In this document: positions 1 to 8,301 of the stretch, piece by piece
Layout: each line of letters begins with the position of its first letter
How positions within the stretch are numbered: the stretch's first letter is position 1
Source of the DNA: Sulfolobales archaeon
GTDB taxonomy: Archaea; Thermoproteota; Thermoprotei_A; Sulfolobales; NBVN01
Direction: 5' to 3'
Length of the DNA: 64,000 bases
NCBI GenBank assembly: GCA_026419835.1
Contig: JAOAKQ010000002.1
Location: 206,015-270,014 of the forward strand
Notes under the pieces: model-generated
Databases searched by the model: none
What the model was told of the DNA's origin: nothing
The model's input: the letters and a program-made list of their open reading frames with translations, nothing else
Position numbers and translations under genes: made by a program

Positions 1-789
1 GGTCACTGGGCGTGGGGTTCTACGGCGATCGACCTCAAATCTCTGGAGAGCGTGGGGTCGAAGTCCGCTGAGATACTCAGCTACGCGAAGACTAAGTCGG
101 AGTTTGCGCCGGGTAGGTACGATGTGATCTTATCGCCACTGGTCGTTGGAAATCTGATGAACTACGTGGCCTCAATGGCTTCCGGTATGGCGATACTGAT
201 TGGAATGTCTTTTCTAGCGAAGAAGAGCATCGGGGACTCGATAGCTTCAGAAAGCTTTACACTAGTAGACGCGCCGAGAGATGCTTTGCTACCGGGTTCT
301 ACGCCGTTCGATGATGAAGGTGTTGAAACGTACGATAAGCCGATTATCGATAGAGGAAGGCTGGCTTCAGTACTACACAACACAGCTACTGGAAAGGTCT
401 TCAAGTCCTCAAGTACCGGTAACGCTGGCTGGGTAAATCCGAGACCTTGGAACTTGATCGTCAAACCCGGAGACTCCTCCCTCGAAGGCATGATCTCGGA
501 GGTGAGGAGGGGCTACTTAATAACGAACAACTGGTACACCAGGCTTCAGAACTACGTAGAAGGGCAGTTCTCTACAGTTGCACGAGACGTAGTTCTCGAG
601 GTCAGAGATGGAAGTATTGAGGGCTACGTAGATAGAGTTAGAATTGCTGATAAGTTTGAAGCACTGCTTAAGTCCGCTAGAGCTATGAGTAGGGAGCTAT
701 ACGACATCGCATGGTGGGAAGTTAGAATACCTACGAGAGCCCCCTACATACTGGTAGAGAGCGTGAACTTAACGAAGCCCGTGGTATAA
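1..789 (+). CDS. TldE/PmbA-family protein, C-terminal part (5' end outside window)
   Basis: The frame is open from base 1 through the listed ORF start at 52, so the gene begins upstream of the window and only about 262 C-terminal residues are seen. The segment carries the C-terminal layout typical of the TldD/TldE (PmbA) family: a 'DEGVETYDKPIIDRG' turn, 'HNTATGKVFKSSSTGNAG' and a late beta-rich region. In this family TldD carries the metallopeptidase HExxxH motif and TldE is its partner. The N-terminal part needed to tell them apart is missing; the absence of an HExxxH in the visible part and the sequence style favour TldE. It ends about 110 bp before the DUF2067/rpoL unit. Family is confident, TldE versus TldD is inference. 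Confidence 0.8.
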   Translation, partial: GHWAWGSTAIDLKSLESVGSKSAEILSYAKTKSEFAPGRYDVILSPLVVGNLMNYVASMASGMAILIGMSFLAKKSIGDSIASESFTLVDAPRDALLPGSTPFDDEGVETYDKPIIDRGRLASVLHNTATGKVFKSSSTGNAGWVNPRPWNLIVKPGDSSLEGMISEVRRGYLITNNWYTRLQNYVEGQFSTVARDVVLEVRDGSIEGYVDRVRIADKFEALLKSARAMSRELYDIAWWEVRIPTRAPYILVESVNLTKPVV

Positions 790-899
790 GTTTCAGGGTT
801 TACTCCACACTATTAGCACGTTTTTCTTCAGTTTAGATTCTTCCATATCCATGTTGTCTGAGGATTTATAAGTCTTATCTTGGGAGGTGTCTGGTAGCT

Positions 900-1547
900 A
901 TGGAGGTTAGGGTTAGGTTCAGGTGCTTCAATCAGGCCATATGCGGAGAACTAGCTGAGTTCATATCTAGGTATAGAGGCGTTAGGTCTTCGCAGATAGC
1001 CTACGAAGTCCGCGGTGATGTTCTTGAAGTATCGATCTTCGGTTCTCCGAACGAAGTAGTGAATACGAAGAAGGCTATGAAGAGAGCTTACGATGAGTGG
1101 AGGAGGTTCGTAGAGTTCAGGTCTGGAAAGCTGGGGGAGCTCGATGTAGGTACGCTGTCCCGCATTACCGGTAGGCCCGTGGTGCCCGAGGTTCTGGTCG
1201 CTTTGCTGAGGAGTAGAGGGTACTCAGCTGAGCTTAGTGGCGGTGAGCTGGTAACTAACGCTCCACCGGATCTTGTCGTAGACCTTAGCTCAGACGTATC
1301 GCTGAAGCTCGAAGAAGTTTCGCGCGAGTACCCTAAGGCTAGTCGCAGTTTGAAGTACCTACTAGCAGCTCTCTCCGTACTTGGGTATGGTGTGGAGGAG
1401 GTACTCCAGTACTTAAAGCAGAGGGGTCTCGTTGAAGAAAACCGCAGACTCAAACTACTTAGAAACTGGTGCGACTTATTAGCTGCTCTACGTACCGTAG
1501 GTGTAGGTGCGAGCGGGAGTGAAGATAGAGATCAGGAAGGTCGATGA
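900..1547 (+). CDS. DUF2067-like archaeal protein
   Basis: A 215-residue soluble protein with no signal peptide or membrane segment. Residues 1-85 look like a small alpha/beta domain; the rest is mainly helical and ends in a charged tail. Sequence style and position directly before rpoL resemble the archaeal DUF2067 family, whose function is not known; that assignment is from memory and was not searched. The ATG start has a TATA-like 'atttataag' about 35 bp upstream, consistent with a short-leader transcript. Its last ~40 bases overlap the start of rpoL in another frame, implying translational coupling. Confidence 0.7.
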   Translation: MEVRVRFRCFNQAICGELAEFISRYRGVRSSQIAYEVRGDVLEVSIFGSPNEVVNTKKAMKRAYDEWRRFVEFRSGKLGELDVGTLSRITGRPVVPEVLVALLRSRGYSAELSGGELVTNAPPDLVVDLSSDVSLKLEEVSREYPKASRSLKYLLAALSVLGYGVEEVLQYLKQRGLVEENRRLKLLRNWCDLLAALRTVGVGASGSEDRDQEGR

Positions 1548-1818
1548 GAGAGAGCTCATAGTTAAAGTCTTCGGCGAGACGCACACGCTGGGCAATCTCC
1601 TAGCTAAGTCAGCTCTTAAGCACCCAAACGTTAAGCTCGCAGCTTACAGCATAGAGCACCCACTAGAAGAAGCGTTCGTCCTGAGAATCATCACTGACGG
1701 TAGCAAGTCGGCGGTTCAAGTGCTAAGAGAGGTCGTTAAGAGCTTGATGAACTTAAGCGATGAAGCTATAGATAGGTTTAGAGAAGCCGTTGAAGCACCT
1801 TCACCACCTAGTGGTTGA
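1507..1818 (+). CDS. rpoL: DNA-directed RNA polymerase subunit L (Rpo11)
   Basis: Subunit L of the archaeal RNA polymerase, homologous to eukaryotic Rpb11; it pairs with subunit D to nucleate enzyme assembly. The 103-aa protein has the family signature 'GETHTLGNLLAKSALKHPNV' followed by 'AYSIEHPLEEAFVLRI' and a C-terminal helix, at full family length. It overlaps the end of the DUF2067-like gene. The listed GTG at 1507 gives MRAGVKIEIRK; a second GTG at 1519 would give VKIEIRK, which fits the usual N-terminus better. It sits in a transcription cluster with tfs 400 bp downstream. Confidence 0.95.
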   Translation: MRAGVKIEIRKVDERELIVKVFGETHTLGNLLAKSALKHPNVKLAAYSIEHPLEEAFVLRIITDGSKSAVQVLREVVKSLMNLSDEAIDRFREAVEAPSPPSG

Positions 1819-1874
1819 GTCCAACGCCATCAGCCAGGCCGCTGCTCGCACTGCGCGCTAACATCTTCTAATGG

Positions 1875-2213
1875 GTGTCTTGGGTGAGTAGCTACCTAGA
1901 GAACCTCAAGTTCTGCGCTCCAGCTGGAGTTAAGAAAGAATCGAGAATAGCTCTACTCAAGAAGGTCGATAAGCTAAACTTAGTAATAGTTCTCGTACTA
2001 AGAGGTGTGAAGGGCTTGGAGAAAGCTTACGTAGTGAGTAGAGAAGAAGAGCTGAGCAGAATTCTAGAGCAGTTTTCAGCTACCGCTCTAGATGTAGATA
2101 AGCTAAACCCCGAGAACTTACTGGGCCTACCTAGCGGTCTTAGGGAAGTAGTTGTACGTTACGGAGAACTTTTAAAACGCTTATCTAGTGAGCTAATCTC
2201 TCTAGTAGGATAG
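1875..2213 (+). CDS. Small conserved-looking protein of unknown function
   Basis: A 112-aa protein I do not recognise. It starts at a GTG and lies between rpoL and tfs on the same strand, 9 bp before tfs, so it is probably co-transcribed with them. The N-terminal half has a hydrophobic strand pattern (LNLVIVLVLRGV) that looks like the core of a small alpha/beta fold; the C-terminal half is helical. It has one cysteine, no zinc motif and no membrane segment. Codon choice matches neighbours, so it is likely a real gene. Function cannot be inferred beyond a possible link to transcription from context. Confidence 0.7.
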   Translation: MSWVSSYLENLKFCAPAGVKKESRIALLKKVDKLNLVIVLVLRGVKGLEKAYVVSREEELSRILEQFSATALDVDKLNPENLLGLPSGLREVVVRYGELLKRLSSELISLVG

Positions 2214-2222
2214 GGTGAGTGA

Positions 2223-2558
2223 ATGAAGTTCTGCCCTAAGTGCGGGTCGCTGATGCTCCCGAAGAGGGAGGATGGGAAGACGGTGCTCGCCTGCCCTAAG
2301 TGCGGCTACTCCCTGCGAGCTGAGTCCGAGTACAGACATTCTCAAGTAGTAGCTAGAAGAAAAGAAAGAGAGAGGCTGGTAGTGATCGATGAAACCTCTA
2401 AGAAGGTTGGACTACCTATTGCGAAGGGAGTTAAGTGCCCTAGGTGCGGTAATGAGGAAGCCTACTACGAAATTCTCCAGACGAGGAGAGCTGACGAGCC
2501 TCCTACTAGGATATACAAGTGCTCTAAGTGCGGCTACGTTTGGAGAGAGTACGAGTAA
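2223..2558 (+). CDS. tfs: Transcription elongation factor TFS
   Basis: Archaeal TFIIS-like factor (RpoM/TFS), which enters the polymerase secondary channel and stimulates cleavage of backtracked RNA. The 111-aa protein has two zinc ribbons: N-terminal CPKCG...CPKCGY (residues 4-29) and C-terminal CPRCG...CSKCGYVW (about 76-106). Between the C-terminal cysteine pairs is the acidic catalytic hairpin 'RRADEPPT' with the Asp-Glu pair needed for cleavage, so it should be an active factor. An ATG start follows 'gggtgagtga'. It is the last gene of the rpoL group and converges on the phosphate operon. Confidence 0.95.
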   Translation: MKFCPKCGSLMLPKREDGKTVLACPKCGYSLRAESEYRHSQVVARRKERERLVVIDETSKKVGLPIAKGVKCPRCGNEEAYYEILQTRRADEPPTRIYKCSKCGYVWREYE

Positions 2559-2568
2559 CTGAGTAAGC

Positions 2569-3192
2569 TCACCTTTCTAGAGTAGCCTGCCAGAGCTCCT
2601 TCAGACTGCGCATCATGTAGATGCTGTGGTCAGCTATTCTCTCCAGAAACACTACGGAGAGTAGGTCCGCCATGAGGCACACGTCAGCTCTTCTCGAGGC
2701 TTCTTTAAGAGCTGTCGATAGTATTTCATCAACATCCTTCTCGAGGGCTTCCGCTAGACCGGCAGTACCCTCAAATTCGCTCTTCGAAGCTTCCAGGTAA
2801 GTTGACATCATCTTAATCGAGAGCTTGACTAGCGTTATAGCTGATTGAAGGGCTTTCCACGAGTACTCTAAGCCGCACCTAGATGGATTGATAGCTGAAA
2901 TAAACCTCGAGATATCGAGAGCGTACCTGGAGAATCTAAACAATCCGTACGAAACCTCGTAGTAGAACATCAGCCTACTCAAGTCGGATGCCGTAGGCTG
3001 GAAGCGCGCTACGGCTTCAGTAGTCATCCTCTTTATTTCCTCCTTCAGTTTTAAAGCTTTAGCGGCTCTATCTCTGTAGTACTCCGGGTTCCAGTCCATA
3101 TTTACTAAGCGAACTAATTCCTCAGCTATAGTTTCCGATAGCTCAATTACCTTTCTATTGATATCGTTTATTGCTAGATCTATCGGCCTCAT
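2569..3192 (-). CDS. phoU: PhoU-family phosphate regulatory protein
   Basis: An all-helical 207-aa protein, last gene of the phosphate uptake operon, 4 bp after pstB. PhoU proteins bind metal clusters and modulate the Pst transporter. The features seen are an N-terminal long helix, 'DLLSVVFLERIADHSIYMM' near the C-terminus (the ERIADH-type metal-ligand helix of PhoU) and overall length. The position at the end of pstSCAB is the usual one. An AbrB-PhoU fusion protein at 7066-8064 supplies a second PhoU domain. Confidence 0.85.
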   Translation of the reverse strand: MRPIDLAINDINRKVIELSETIAEELVRLVNMDWNPEYYRDRAAKALKLKEEIKRMTTEAVARFQPTASDLSRLMFYYEVSYGLFRFSRYALDISRFISAINPSRCGLEYSWKALQSAITLVKLSIKMMSTYLEASKSEFEGTAGLAEALEKDVDEILSTALKEASRRADVCLMADLLSVVFLERIADHSIYMMRSLKELWQATLER

Positions 3193-3196
3193 AGTC

Positions 3197-3958
3197 CTAC
3201 CCGAATTTTCCAGTTATGTACTTCTCAGTAAGCTTATTTCTAGGTCTAGTAAATATCTGCCCGGTGGGGCCTGTCTCGATTATCTGCCCATCGTACATAA
3301 ATGCTACGTAGTCAGACACTCTAGATGCTTGAAACGGGTTGTGCGTGACTATCAGTACGGTCACTTCCTTCTTTAACTCAACTATGAGTTCCTCGATCTT
3401 AGCTGTAGCAACTGTATCTAGGTTGGACGTAGGTTCGTCCATTAGGAGGACCTTAGGCTTCATAGCTAGAGCCCTAGCTATACACAACCTCTGCTGCTGA
3501 CCTCCAGATAGCTTAGATGCCGGCGAGTTGAGTCTGTCCTTAACCTCATCCCACAGGTAGGCCTTTTCCAGCGCCCACTTCACTAGCTCATCTAGCTCCG
3601 CTCTCGATCTCACTAACTTGTTGATCTTAGGTCCCAGCGCTACGTTATCGTAGATACTCATGTTGGGTATCGGGTTCGGTATTTGAAATACCATTCCTAT
3701 AGTGCGTCTAACTACCGATGGATCTGTCTTAGAGTTGTAGACGTCGATTCCGTCTACAACTACCTTCCCTCTAACCGCCAACCCTTCGTAGAGGTCGAGT
3801 ATTCTATTCAGAGCTCTAAGTAGTGTCGACTTACCGCTTCCCGACGGACCCATAATAGCGAATACCACGTTTCGAGGAACTTCGAGGTTCACCCCCTTGA
3901 GTATATCGCGGCCGGAGATACTAACCCACAAGTTCTCTATGTGTATTACTGGCTCCAC
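3197..3958 (-). CDS. pstB: Phosphate ABC transporter ATP-binding protein
   Basis: ATPase that energises high-affinity phosphate import with PstA, PstC and PstS. The 253-aa protein has Walker A 'GPSGSGKST' (37-45), Q-loop, ABC signature 'LSGGQQQR' (about 149-156), Walker B 'VLLMDEPTSNLD' and a switch His in 'IVTHNP'. The C-terminal 'GPTGQIFTRPRNKLTEKYITGKFG' is characteristic of PstB. It starts 1 bp after the pstA stop and is followed at once by phoU. Confidence 0.97.
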   Translation of the reverse strand: MEPVIHIENLWVSISGRDILKGVNLEVPRNVVFAIMGPSGSGKSTLLRALNRILDLYEGLAVRGKVVVDGIDVYNSKTDPSVVRRTIGMVFQIPNPIPNMSIYDNVALGPKINKLVRSRAELDELVKWALEKAYLWDEVKDRLNSPASKLSGGQQQRLCIARALAMKPKVLLMDEPTSNLDTVATAKIEELIVELKKEVTVLIVTHNPFQASRVSDYVAFMYDGQIIETGPTGQIFTRPRNKLTEKYITGKFG

Positions 3959-3959
3959 C

Positions 3960-4844
3960 CTACCTCCCCCTGAGAAGAAATTTCGAAACGGTAAATAGTG
4001 CTAAGCTGAGAGCGAATAGAATGAAGGAGGCTGCCCAGCTGAGGTCGACCCAGTTCTCGTATCCCGTTAGTCCGAAGTAGTATACTGCGAGTGTGAGACT
4101 ACCTATAGGTCTAAACAACACCTGCGCATCGAGTAGTGGGTAGACATCCGAACCGAATGCTGTGAAGAACAGTGCCGCGGTTTCACTGATCATTCTCGCA
4201 AGTCCAATGGAGAGAGCTGCGTAAACCGTTGATTTCAAGTACTTTAGCAGTACGTACGATGTGAGAAATCTTCCAGCTCCTAGAGAGTACGCCGCCTCCC
4301 GGACGTGCTGGGGAATCGACTTCAAACCATCTTCAACCTGCGCATACATGTAGGGAACTGAAACTAGGAATAGAGCTACGGCACCAGATAGTAGACTAAA
4401 GGGCTTGAAGCCGGGCACGAAGGTCTTTACGTACGGTGTGAGAGCCGACATTATACCGTAGACTGAGAGACCTACGACTATAGTTGGAAACTCTATGAGC
4501 ATGTGCGTCATTAACCTAGTTACCTTACCTAGTTTTCTCTCCCACGGCTTGAGCGACTCCGCCGTAAATACGGCCGCTAGAAGAGATATTGGGACTCCTA
4601 TAGAGAAAGCTATCGCAACGAGTAGAGCCGTTCCCAGTAGGTGGGGACCGACGCCACCTACTTCTTGAGCGCCCGGAACCGCTGGGATGTCGGTGAATAC
4701 TCTGGGGAAGTTGGAAGCTACCACAGCTAGACCTCTGTACGCGACCGTGGCTATGATGTGCCCTACTAGCACTACCGTCAGTAGGAAGGCGGCTAGCAGT
4801 GAACTAAGTATCGCAGCTGACTTCAGCTTTCTCGCAGTCCTCAA
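3960..4844 (-). CDS. pstA: Phosphate ABC transporter permease PstA
   Basis: Inner permease of the phosphate importer. The 294-aa protein has about six hydrophobic segments and the binding-protein-dependent transport (EAA) loop near 'VREAAYSLGAGRFLTSYVLLKYLKSTVYAALSIGLARMISETAAL', the part that contacts PstB. The start ATG overlaps the pstC stop by 4 nt, so the two permeases are translationally coupled. Length and the 'ARMISETAALFFTAFG' stretch match PstA rather than PstC. Confidence 0.95.
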   Translation of the reverse strand: MRTARKLKSAAILSSLLAAFLLTVVLVGHIIATVAYRGLAVVASNFPRVFTDIPAVPGAQEVGGVGPHLLGTALLVAIAFSIGVPISLLAAVFTAESLKPWERKLGKVTRLMTHMLIEFPTIVVGLSVYGIMSALTPYVKTFVPGFKPFSLLSGAVALFLVSVPYMYAQVEDGLKSIPQHVREAAYSLGAGRFLTSYVLLKYLKSTVYAALSIGLARMISETAALFFTAFGSDVYPLLDAQVLFRPIGSLTLAVYYFGLTGYENWVDLSWAASFILFALSLALFTVSKFLLRGR

Positions 4845-5776
4845 GTTCTCTCACCACTCTTCAGTAGTAGGAAGTTCACCGCTAAGCTAATGAAGAACAG
4901 TACTAGAGCGGCGTAGAACAGAGCCGGGACCATGTAGTAGTAGGCTTCCGCGTTCGGGTACTGGTCGGCGATTAAGCTAGATATGGTGTAGCCAGGTCTG
5001 AATATCTTGAAGAAGTACGGGTTAACGACATTGCCTACAACCATAGCAACGGCGGCCGTCTCCCCAACGGCTCTGCTGTAGGAAACGGCCATAGCGGTAA
5101 GTATGGACCTCCTAATGTACTTAAGCTCCAGTAGCACCACCTCAGTCTTCATCAGCCCCAGAGAGTACAGCGCTTCTCTTATGTGCATAGGTATCGACAC
5201 CAACCTCTCTCTAATTATTGAGGAAGATAGGGGGGTTACCATAACTGCTAGAAGTACGGCAGCCGAGAATAGGGAGGTGCCTGTAGGAGATGGGTGGCCG
5301 AGGTATGGTGATAGACCTAGCGATACTAGGGGCTCCATTACGTAGCTCCTTAGCACCGGTGAAAGAACTTTAAGACCCCAGAGTCCGTATATTACGCTAG
5401 GAATAGATGCCGCTAAGTCCATGAAGTTCTTGACTACGGGCCTCAGCTTATCGGGAATGTACTCAGCGTAGACCGCGGCCAGCCCGATGGATAGAGCTAG
5501 GGAAATCGCTAGAGCGAGAGATGCCGTTACGACGGTACCACCAAGAGCGAATAGAAATCCGTACTCCTCACTTACTGGATTCCAGATACTGTGAATTAGA
5601 GGCGATACTCCATCGCGAAGAACTATTGGTAGACTCGTAGCGAACAGTACTAAAACAACTAAAACTACGGAGGAAATGAGTATGAAATTAGTTATCGATA
5701 TTAGCTTAAATACATCCAAAAATCTCTTTAAACTCAGTGCCCTACGCATGGTACTCCGAGAGTTCCTACTGCGCAC
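4841..5776 (-). CDS. pstC: Phosphate ABC transporter permease PstC
   Basis: Partner permease of PstA. The 311-aa protein has a short basic N-terminus, a first membrane helix around residues 28-50 and further hydrophobic segments, with the EAA loop 'IREALYSLGLMKTEVVLLELKYIRRSILTAMAVSYSRAVGETAAVAMVVGN'. The 'SRAVGETAA' stretch is the PstC hallmark. It overlaps the 3' end of pstS by 11 nt and pstA by 4 nt, placing it inside the pst operon. Confidence 0.95.
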   Translation of the reverse strand: MRSRNSRSTMRRALSLKRFLDVFKLISITNFILISSVVLVVLVLFATSLPIVLRDGVSPLIHSIWNPVSEEYGFLFALGGTVVTASLALAISLALSIGLAAVYAEYIPDKLRPVVKNFMDLAASIPSVIYGLWGLKVLSPVLRSYVMEPLVSLGLSPYLGHPSPTGTSLFSAAVLLAVMVTPLSSSIIRERLVSIPMHIREALYSLGLMKTEVVLLELKYIRRSILTAMAVSYSRAVGETAAVAMVVGNVVNPYFFKIFRPGYTISSLIADQYPNAEAYYYMVPALFYAALVLFFISLAVNFLLLKSGERT

Positions 5777-6962
5777 TTATTAAAGCTTCTAGGTACTGCA
5801 GTGCTTTAACTCTCAGAGCTTCTGGAATAGGTATGAATCCCTCAACAATGTTCTCCGCTTTCTGACCTTCAGTCAGAACCCATCTAAAGAATTCGTAGAG
5901 AGCTAGTCTAAGCTCTCTAGGTGCGTCGAGATACATGAAGGCCACCGGGGTTCCAACGATTGGGTAGGTGTTCTCTCCCTCTCTGTTCATGTAGTACTTC
6001 AGGGGTAGGTCTCCCCAGAATTCCTGAGGTCCCGGTAGGTCCACGGCCGCTCTCTTCAGTGCCTCGGAGACCGTGGTCGCGTCGGGTTTAACGAACCTAC
6101 CTTCTCTATTCCTTATGAACGCCACGGGGATCTTCTGCTGAATAGCGTACGCCGCTTCTACGTACCCTATGGAGTACGGTGTGTTCAGTACCTTAGCTGA
6201 AACACCCTCGTTTCCTCTAGCTCCTTCTCCAAGACCCATCTGGTCTCTGGGCCATGTCACTGTGTACCCGTAGCTTACCTTCTCCGCCCACTCCTTCGAA
6301 ATTAGGGTTAGGTACATGGTGAATAGCGCCGTCGTTCCACTTCCATCGCTTCTGTGCACTCCGTAGATCTCCCTATCCGGTAGGTGCGCGCGGCACCTAC
6401 TGTCCTGGAGTTCCGCTACCCTGGGGTCGCTCCACTTGATTATCTTCCCTAGGTATATGTCGGCCACGACCTCACCTGATAGCCTTAGCTCACAGCCCGC
6501 TCTCGCGAACTCCGGTATGTTGTATATTACCGCTACGCTACCGGCTACTATAGGTATCTGAATGAACCTTCTCCTACTGTCAACGAGCTTCTGGTACCCG
6601 GCTTTGGATATCCCGATATCGCTAACACCGAAGTCTAGAGCTCCCTCAAGCCACTTAGCTTCACCAGCACCACTACCAATAGATTGGTAGTTGACGGCTA
6701 TCCTACCCCCGGTCGACTCCATAAACCTCCTAATCCAGAGCTGCATCTGAGGATTGACGAAGCTAGCGCCGCCACCAGTTATACTAGCGGGACTCGCTGT
6801 GATCGTAGGTGTTGGAGTTTGTGTGGGGGTTGGAGTTACGGTAACTGTGGCGACCTCTCTTCTAGCTAACTGACTTTGCGCTACAGTAAAGCCTACCACA
6901 CTCAGTACTACGATAGCACTTATTGTTACTACGAGCTTAAGTTTCTTCACCTGCACCACCAC
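5766..6962 (-). CDS. pstS: Phosphate-binding protein PstS, membrane anchored
   Basis: Extracytoplasmic phosphate receptor of the Pst importer. Residues 8-29 form a hydrophobic anchor with no lipobox cysteine, followed by a Thr/Pro-rich linker (TPTPTQTPTPT, about 43-53) typical of archaeal binding proteins tethered to the membrane. The binding domain starts at about 62 with 'GGGASF', followed by 'QSIGSGAG', 'DFGVSDIGIS' and 'HRSDGSGTT', the PstS phosphate-contact loops. The 398-aa length is normal. It is the first gene of the operon, with AT-rich repeats upstream (see regulatory feature). Confidence 0.95.
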   Translation of the reverse strand: MVVQVKKLKLVVTISAIVVLSVVGFTVAQSQLARREVATVTVTPTPTQTPTPTITASPASITGGGASFVNPQMQLWIRRFMESTGGRIAVNYQSIGSGAGEAKWLEGALDFGVSDIGISKAGYQKLVDSRRRFIQIPIVAGSVAVIYNIPEFARAGCELRLSGEVVADIYLGKIIKWSDPRVAELQDSRCRAHLPDREIYGVHRSDGSGTTALFTMYLTLISKEWAEKVSYGYTVTWPRDQMGLGEGARGNEGVSAKVLNTPYSIGYVEAAYAIQQKIPVAFIRNREGRFVKPDATTVSEALKRAAVDLPGPQEFWGDLPLKYYMNREGENTYPIVGTPVAFMYLDAPRELRLALYEFFRWVLTEGQKAENIVEGFIPIPEALRVKALQYLEALISAQ

Positions 6963-6992
6963 GTGTACGGAAGTTTTATAGCTATTAAGCCT

Positions 6993-7030
6993 GTATATTT
7001 TAGCGTATATTCAGCATATGTAAGTATATT
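6993..7030. promoter_or_regulatory. Three GTATATT direct repeats upstream of pstS
   Basis: The 100 bp between the pstS start and the AbrB-PhoU stop contain GTATATT at 6993-6999, 7005-7011 and 7024-7030 (starts 12 and 19 bp apart). On the pstS strand these read AATATAC and overlap likely TATA elements. They could be binding sites for the neighbouring AbrB-PhoU protein or simply promoter AT-richness. The repeats are seen directly; the role is inference. Confidence 0.4.
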
Positions 7031-7065
7031 GAGAAATAGCTGCCGAAGTCTACACTCCTAAGTAT

Positions 7066-8064
7066 TTAGCTGGTGGTCCTAGAGTATAGGCTGTTGACTA
7101 TTACGTTAATAACTACCTCCGCTATATCCGTTATGTAGTCGTAGATTCTCATAACGTGGTAAGCCGCTAGAATACCGCCTTCTTTACGCAGCCTGGGGAT
7201 AACGCTGTGTCTAAACGACTTCTTACTCTCTATAAGGTTGACCAGCTTAGATACGGTGTCGAGAGCTCCAAAATCTTCGTGACTCTTCAGTAGGTTCTTG
7301 AAGATTTCAGCTATGTCGTGAAACGTTACCGACATAGCTCTCACTTGATTAGCTATGTCGAGCTGCTGAAGTGACTGCTCACGCACTTCGTGAACTAGCT
7401 GGACTAGGTGGTCTGACAGTCTCTCTAGATACCTAGATATTAGGAGTAGTGAGATGAGTACTCGAACTCCGGGGAACTCAGGGTATGGTTTATCTATAGC
7501 TTTGTATATGGCCCTCTCAACTTCAAACCAAGCCCTATCGACCTCGCTATCCAACTCTTCTACAGCATCAGCGTACTCCTCTGAAATACTGGCAGCTTTC
7601 TCGAGTACTTCAACTGCGTATTTAAAAACTGTGGAGACGCTGTTGAATTCTCTAAGGACTGCCTCGAAGGGGCTTCCAGGCTCCCGCGCTATAGCTATAG
7701 TTACGAAGTTCTCCCCCTCTTCAGCTATCTCATAGCCTGGAGTGTAGCCAAGTACTTGAAGAATAAATCTTCTCATAGATAAACCAACTCTCTTTCTAGA
7801 CACTAGTCTCACTCTATCAAAACCCATTACGTATAGAGAGATTAGAACGTATTTTAAATCTCCTTCAAACATGCCATCCAAGTCTATAACGGCAGACCTC
7901 TCTCTTACCTCACCAATTTCTAGGCAGAGAGTCTTCTCCCCATACTTGATCACCACCTTAGAACCCTTATCGATACCGTTCCTCCTACACCACTCTTTCG
8001 GTAGGTAGAGAGCTATAGAGCCTCCTAGTTTTTGAAGAGTTCTAATCTCCTGCTTTATCTCCAT
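7066..8064 (-). CDS. AbrB (SpoVT)-PhoU fusion regulator
   Basis: A 332-aa protein joining an N-terminal AbrB/SpoVT swapped-hairpin domain (residues 1-50, 'TLQKLGGSIALYLPKEWCRRNGIDKGSKVVIKY') to PhoU-type helical repeats in the C-terminal two thirds ('ELDSEVDRAWFEVERAIYKAI', 'YLERLSDHLVQLVHEV', 'IYDYITDIAEVVINVIV'). Archaea often place such fusions beside pst genes, and they are thought to be phosphate-sensing transcription regulators. It lies directly upstream of pstS on the same strand, about 100 bp away, so it may control the pst operon through the AT repeats. DNA binding is inferred from the domain only. Confidence 0.85.
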   Translation of the reverse strand: MEIKQEIRTLQKLGGSIALYLPKEWCRRNGIDKGSKVVIKYGEKTLCLEIGEVRERSAVIDLDGMFEGDLKYVLISLYVMGFDRVRLVSRKRVGLSMRRFILQVLGYTPGYEIAEEGENFVTIAIAREPGSPFEAVLREFNSVSTVFKYAVEVLEKAASISEEYADAVEELDSEVDRAWFEVERAIYKAIDKPYPEFPGVRVLISLLLISRYLERLSDHLVQLVHEVREQSLQQLDIANQVRAMSVTFHDIAEIFKNLLKSHEDFGALDTVSKLVNLIESKKSFRHSVIPRLRKEGGILAAYHVMRIYDYITDIAEVVINVIVNSLYSRTTS

Positions 8065-8301
8065 ACATACCCGGTATATACGTACCAGAACTCAAATATA
8101 TACTAATATGCTGGCTTCACACTTATTATCTCGTAAAACGAGTTCATGGAGCGTGATTGAGCTCCTAGGTTGTACCGTAGACTACGTAAATTCACTAAAA
8201 TATTATTATAGTGTGAAACGTACTGCTGGAAGGTAAGAAAATGCGAAATAACATCTCTGGAGAGAACCTACTTAGGCTGCCGTTATTAGCTTTTAGAGTT
8301 A

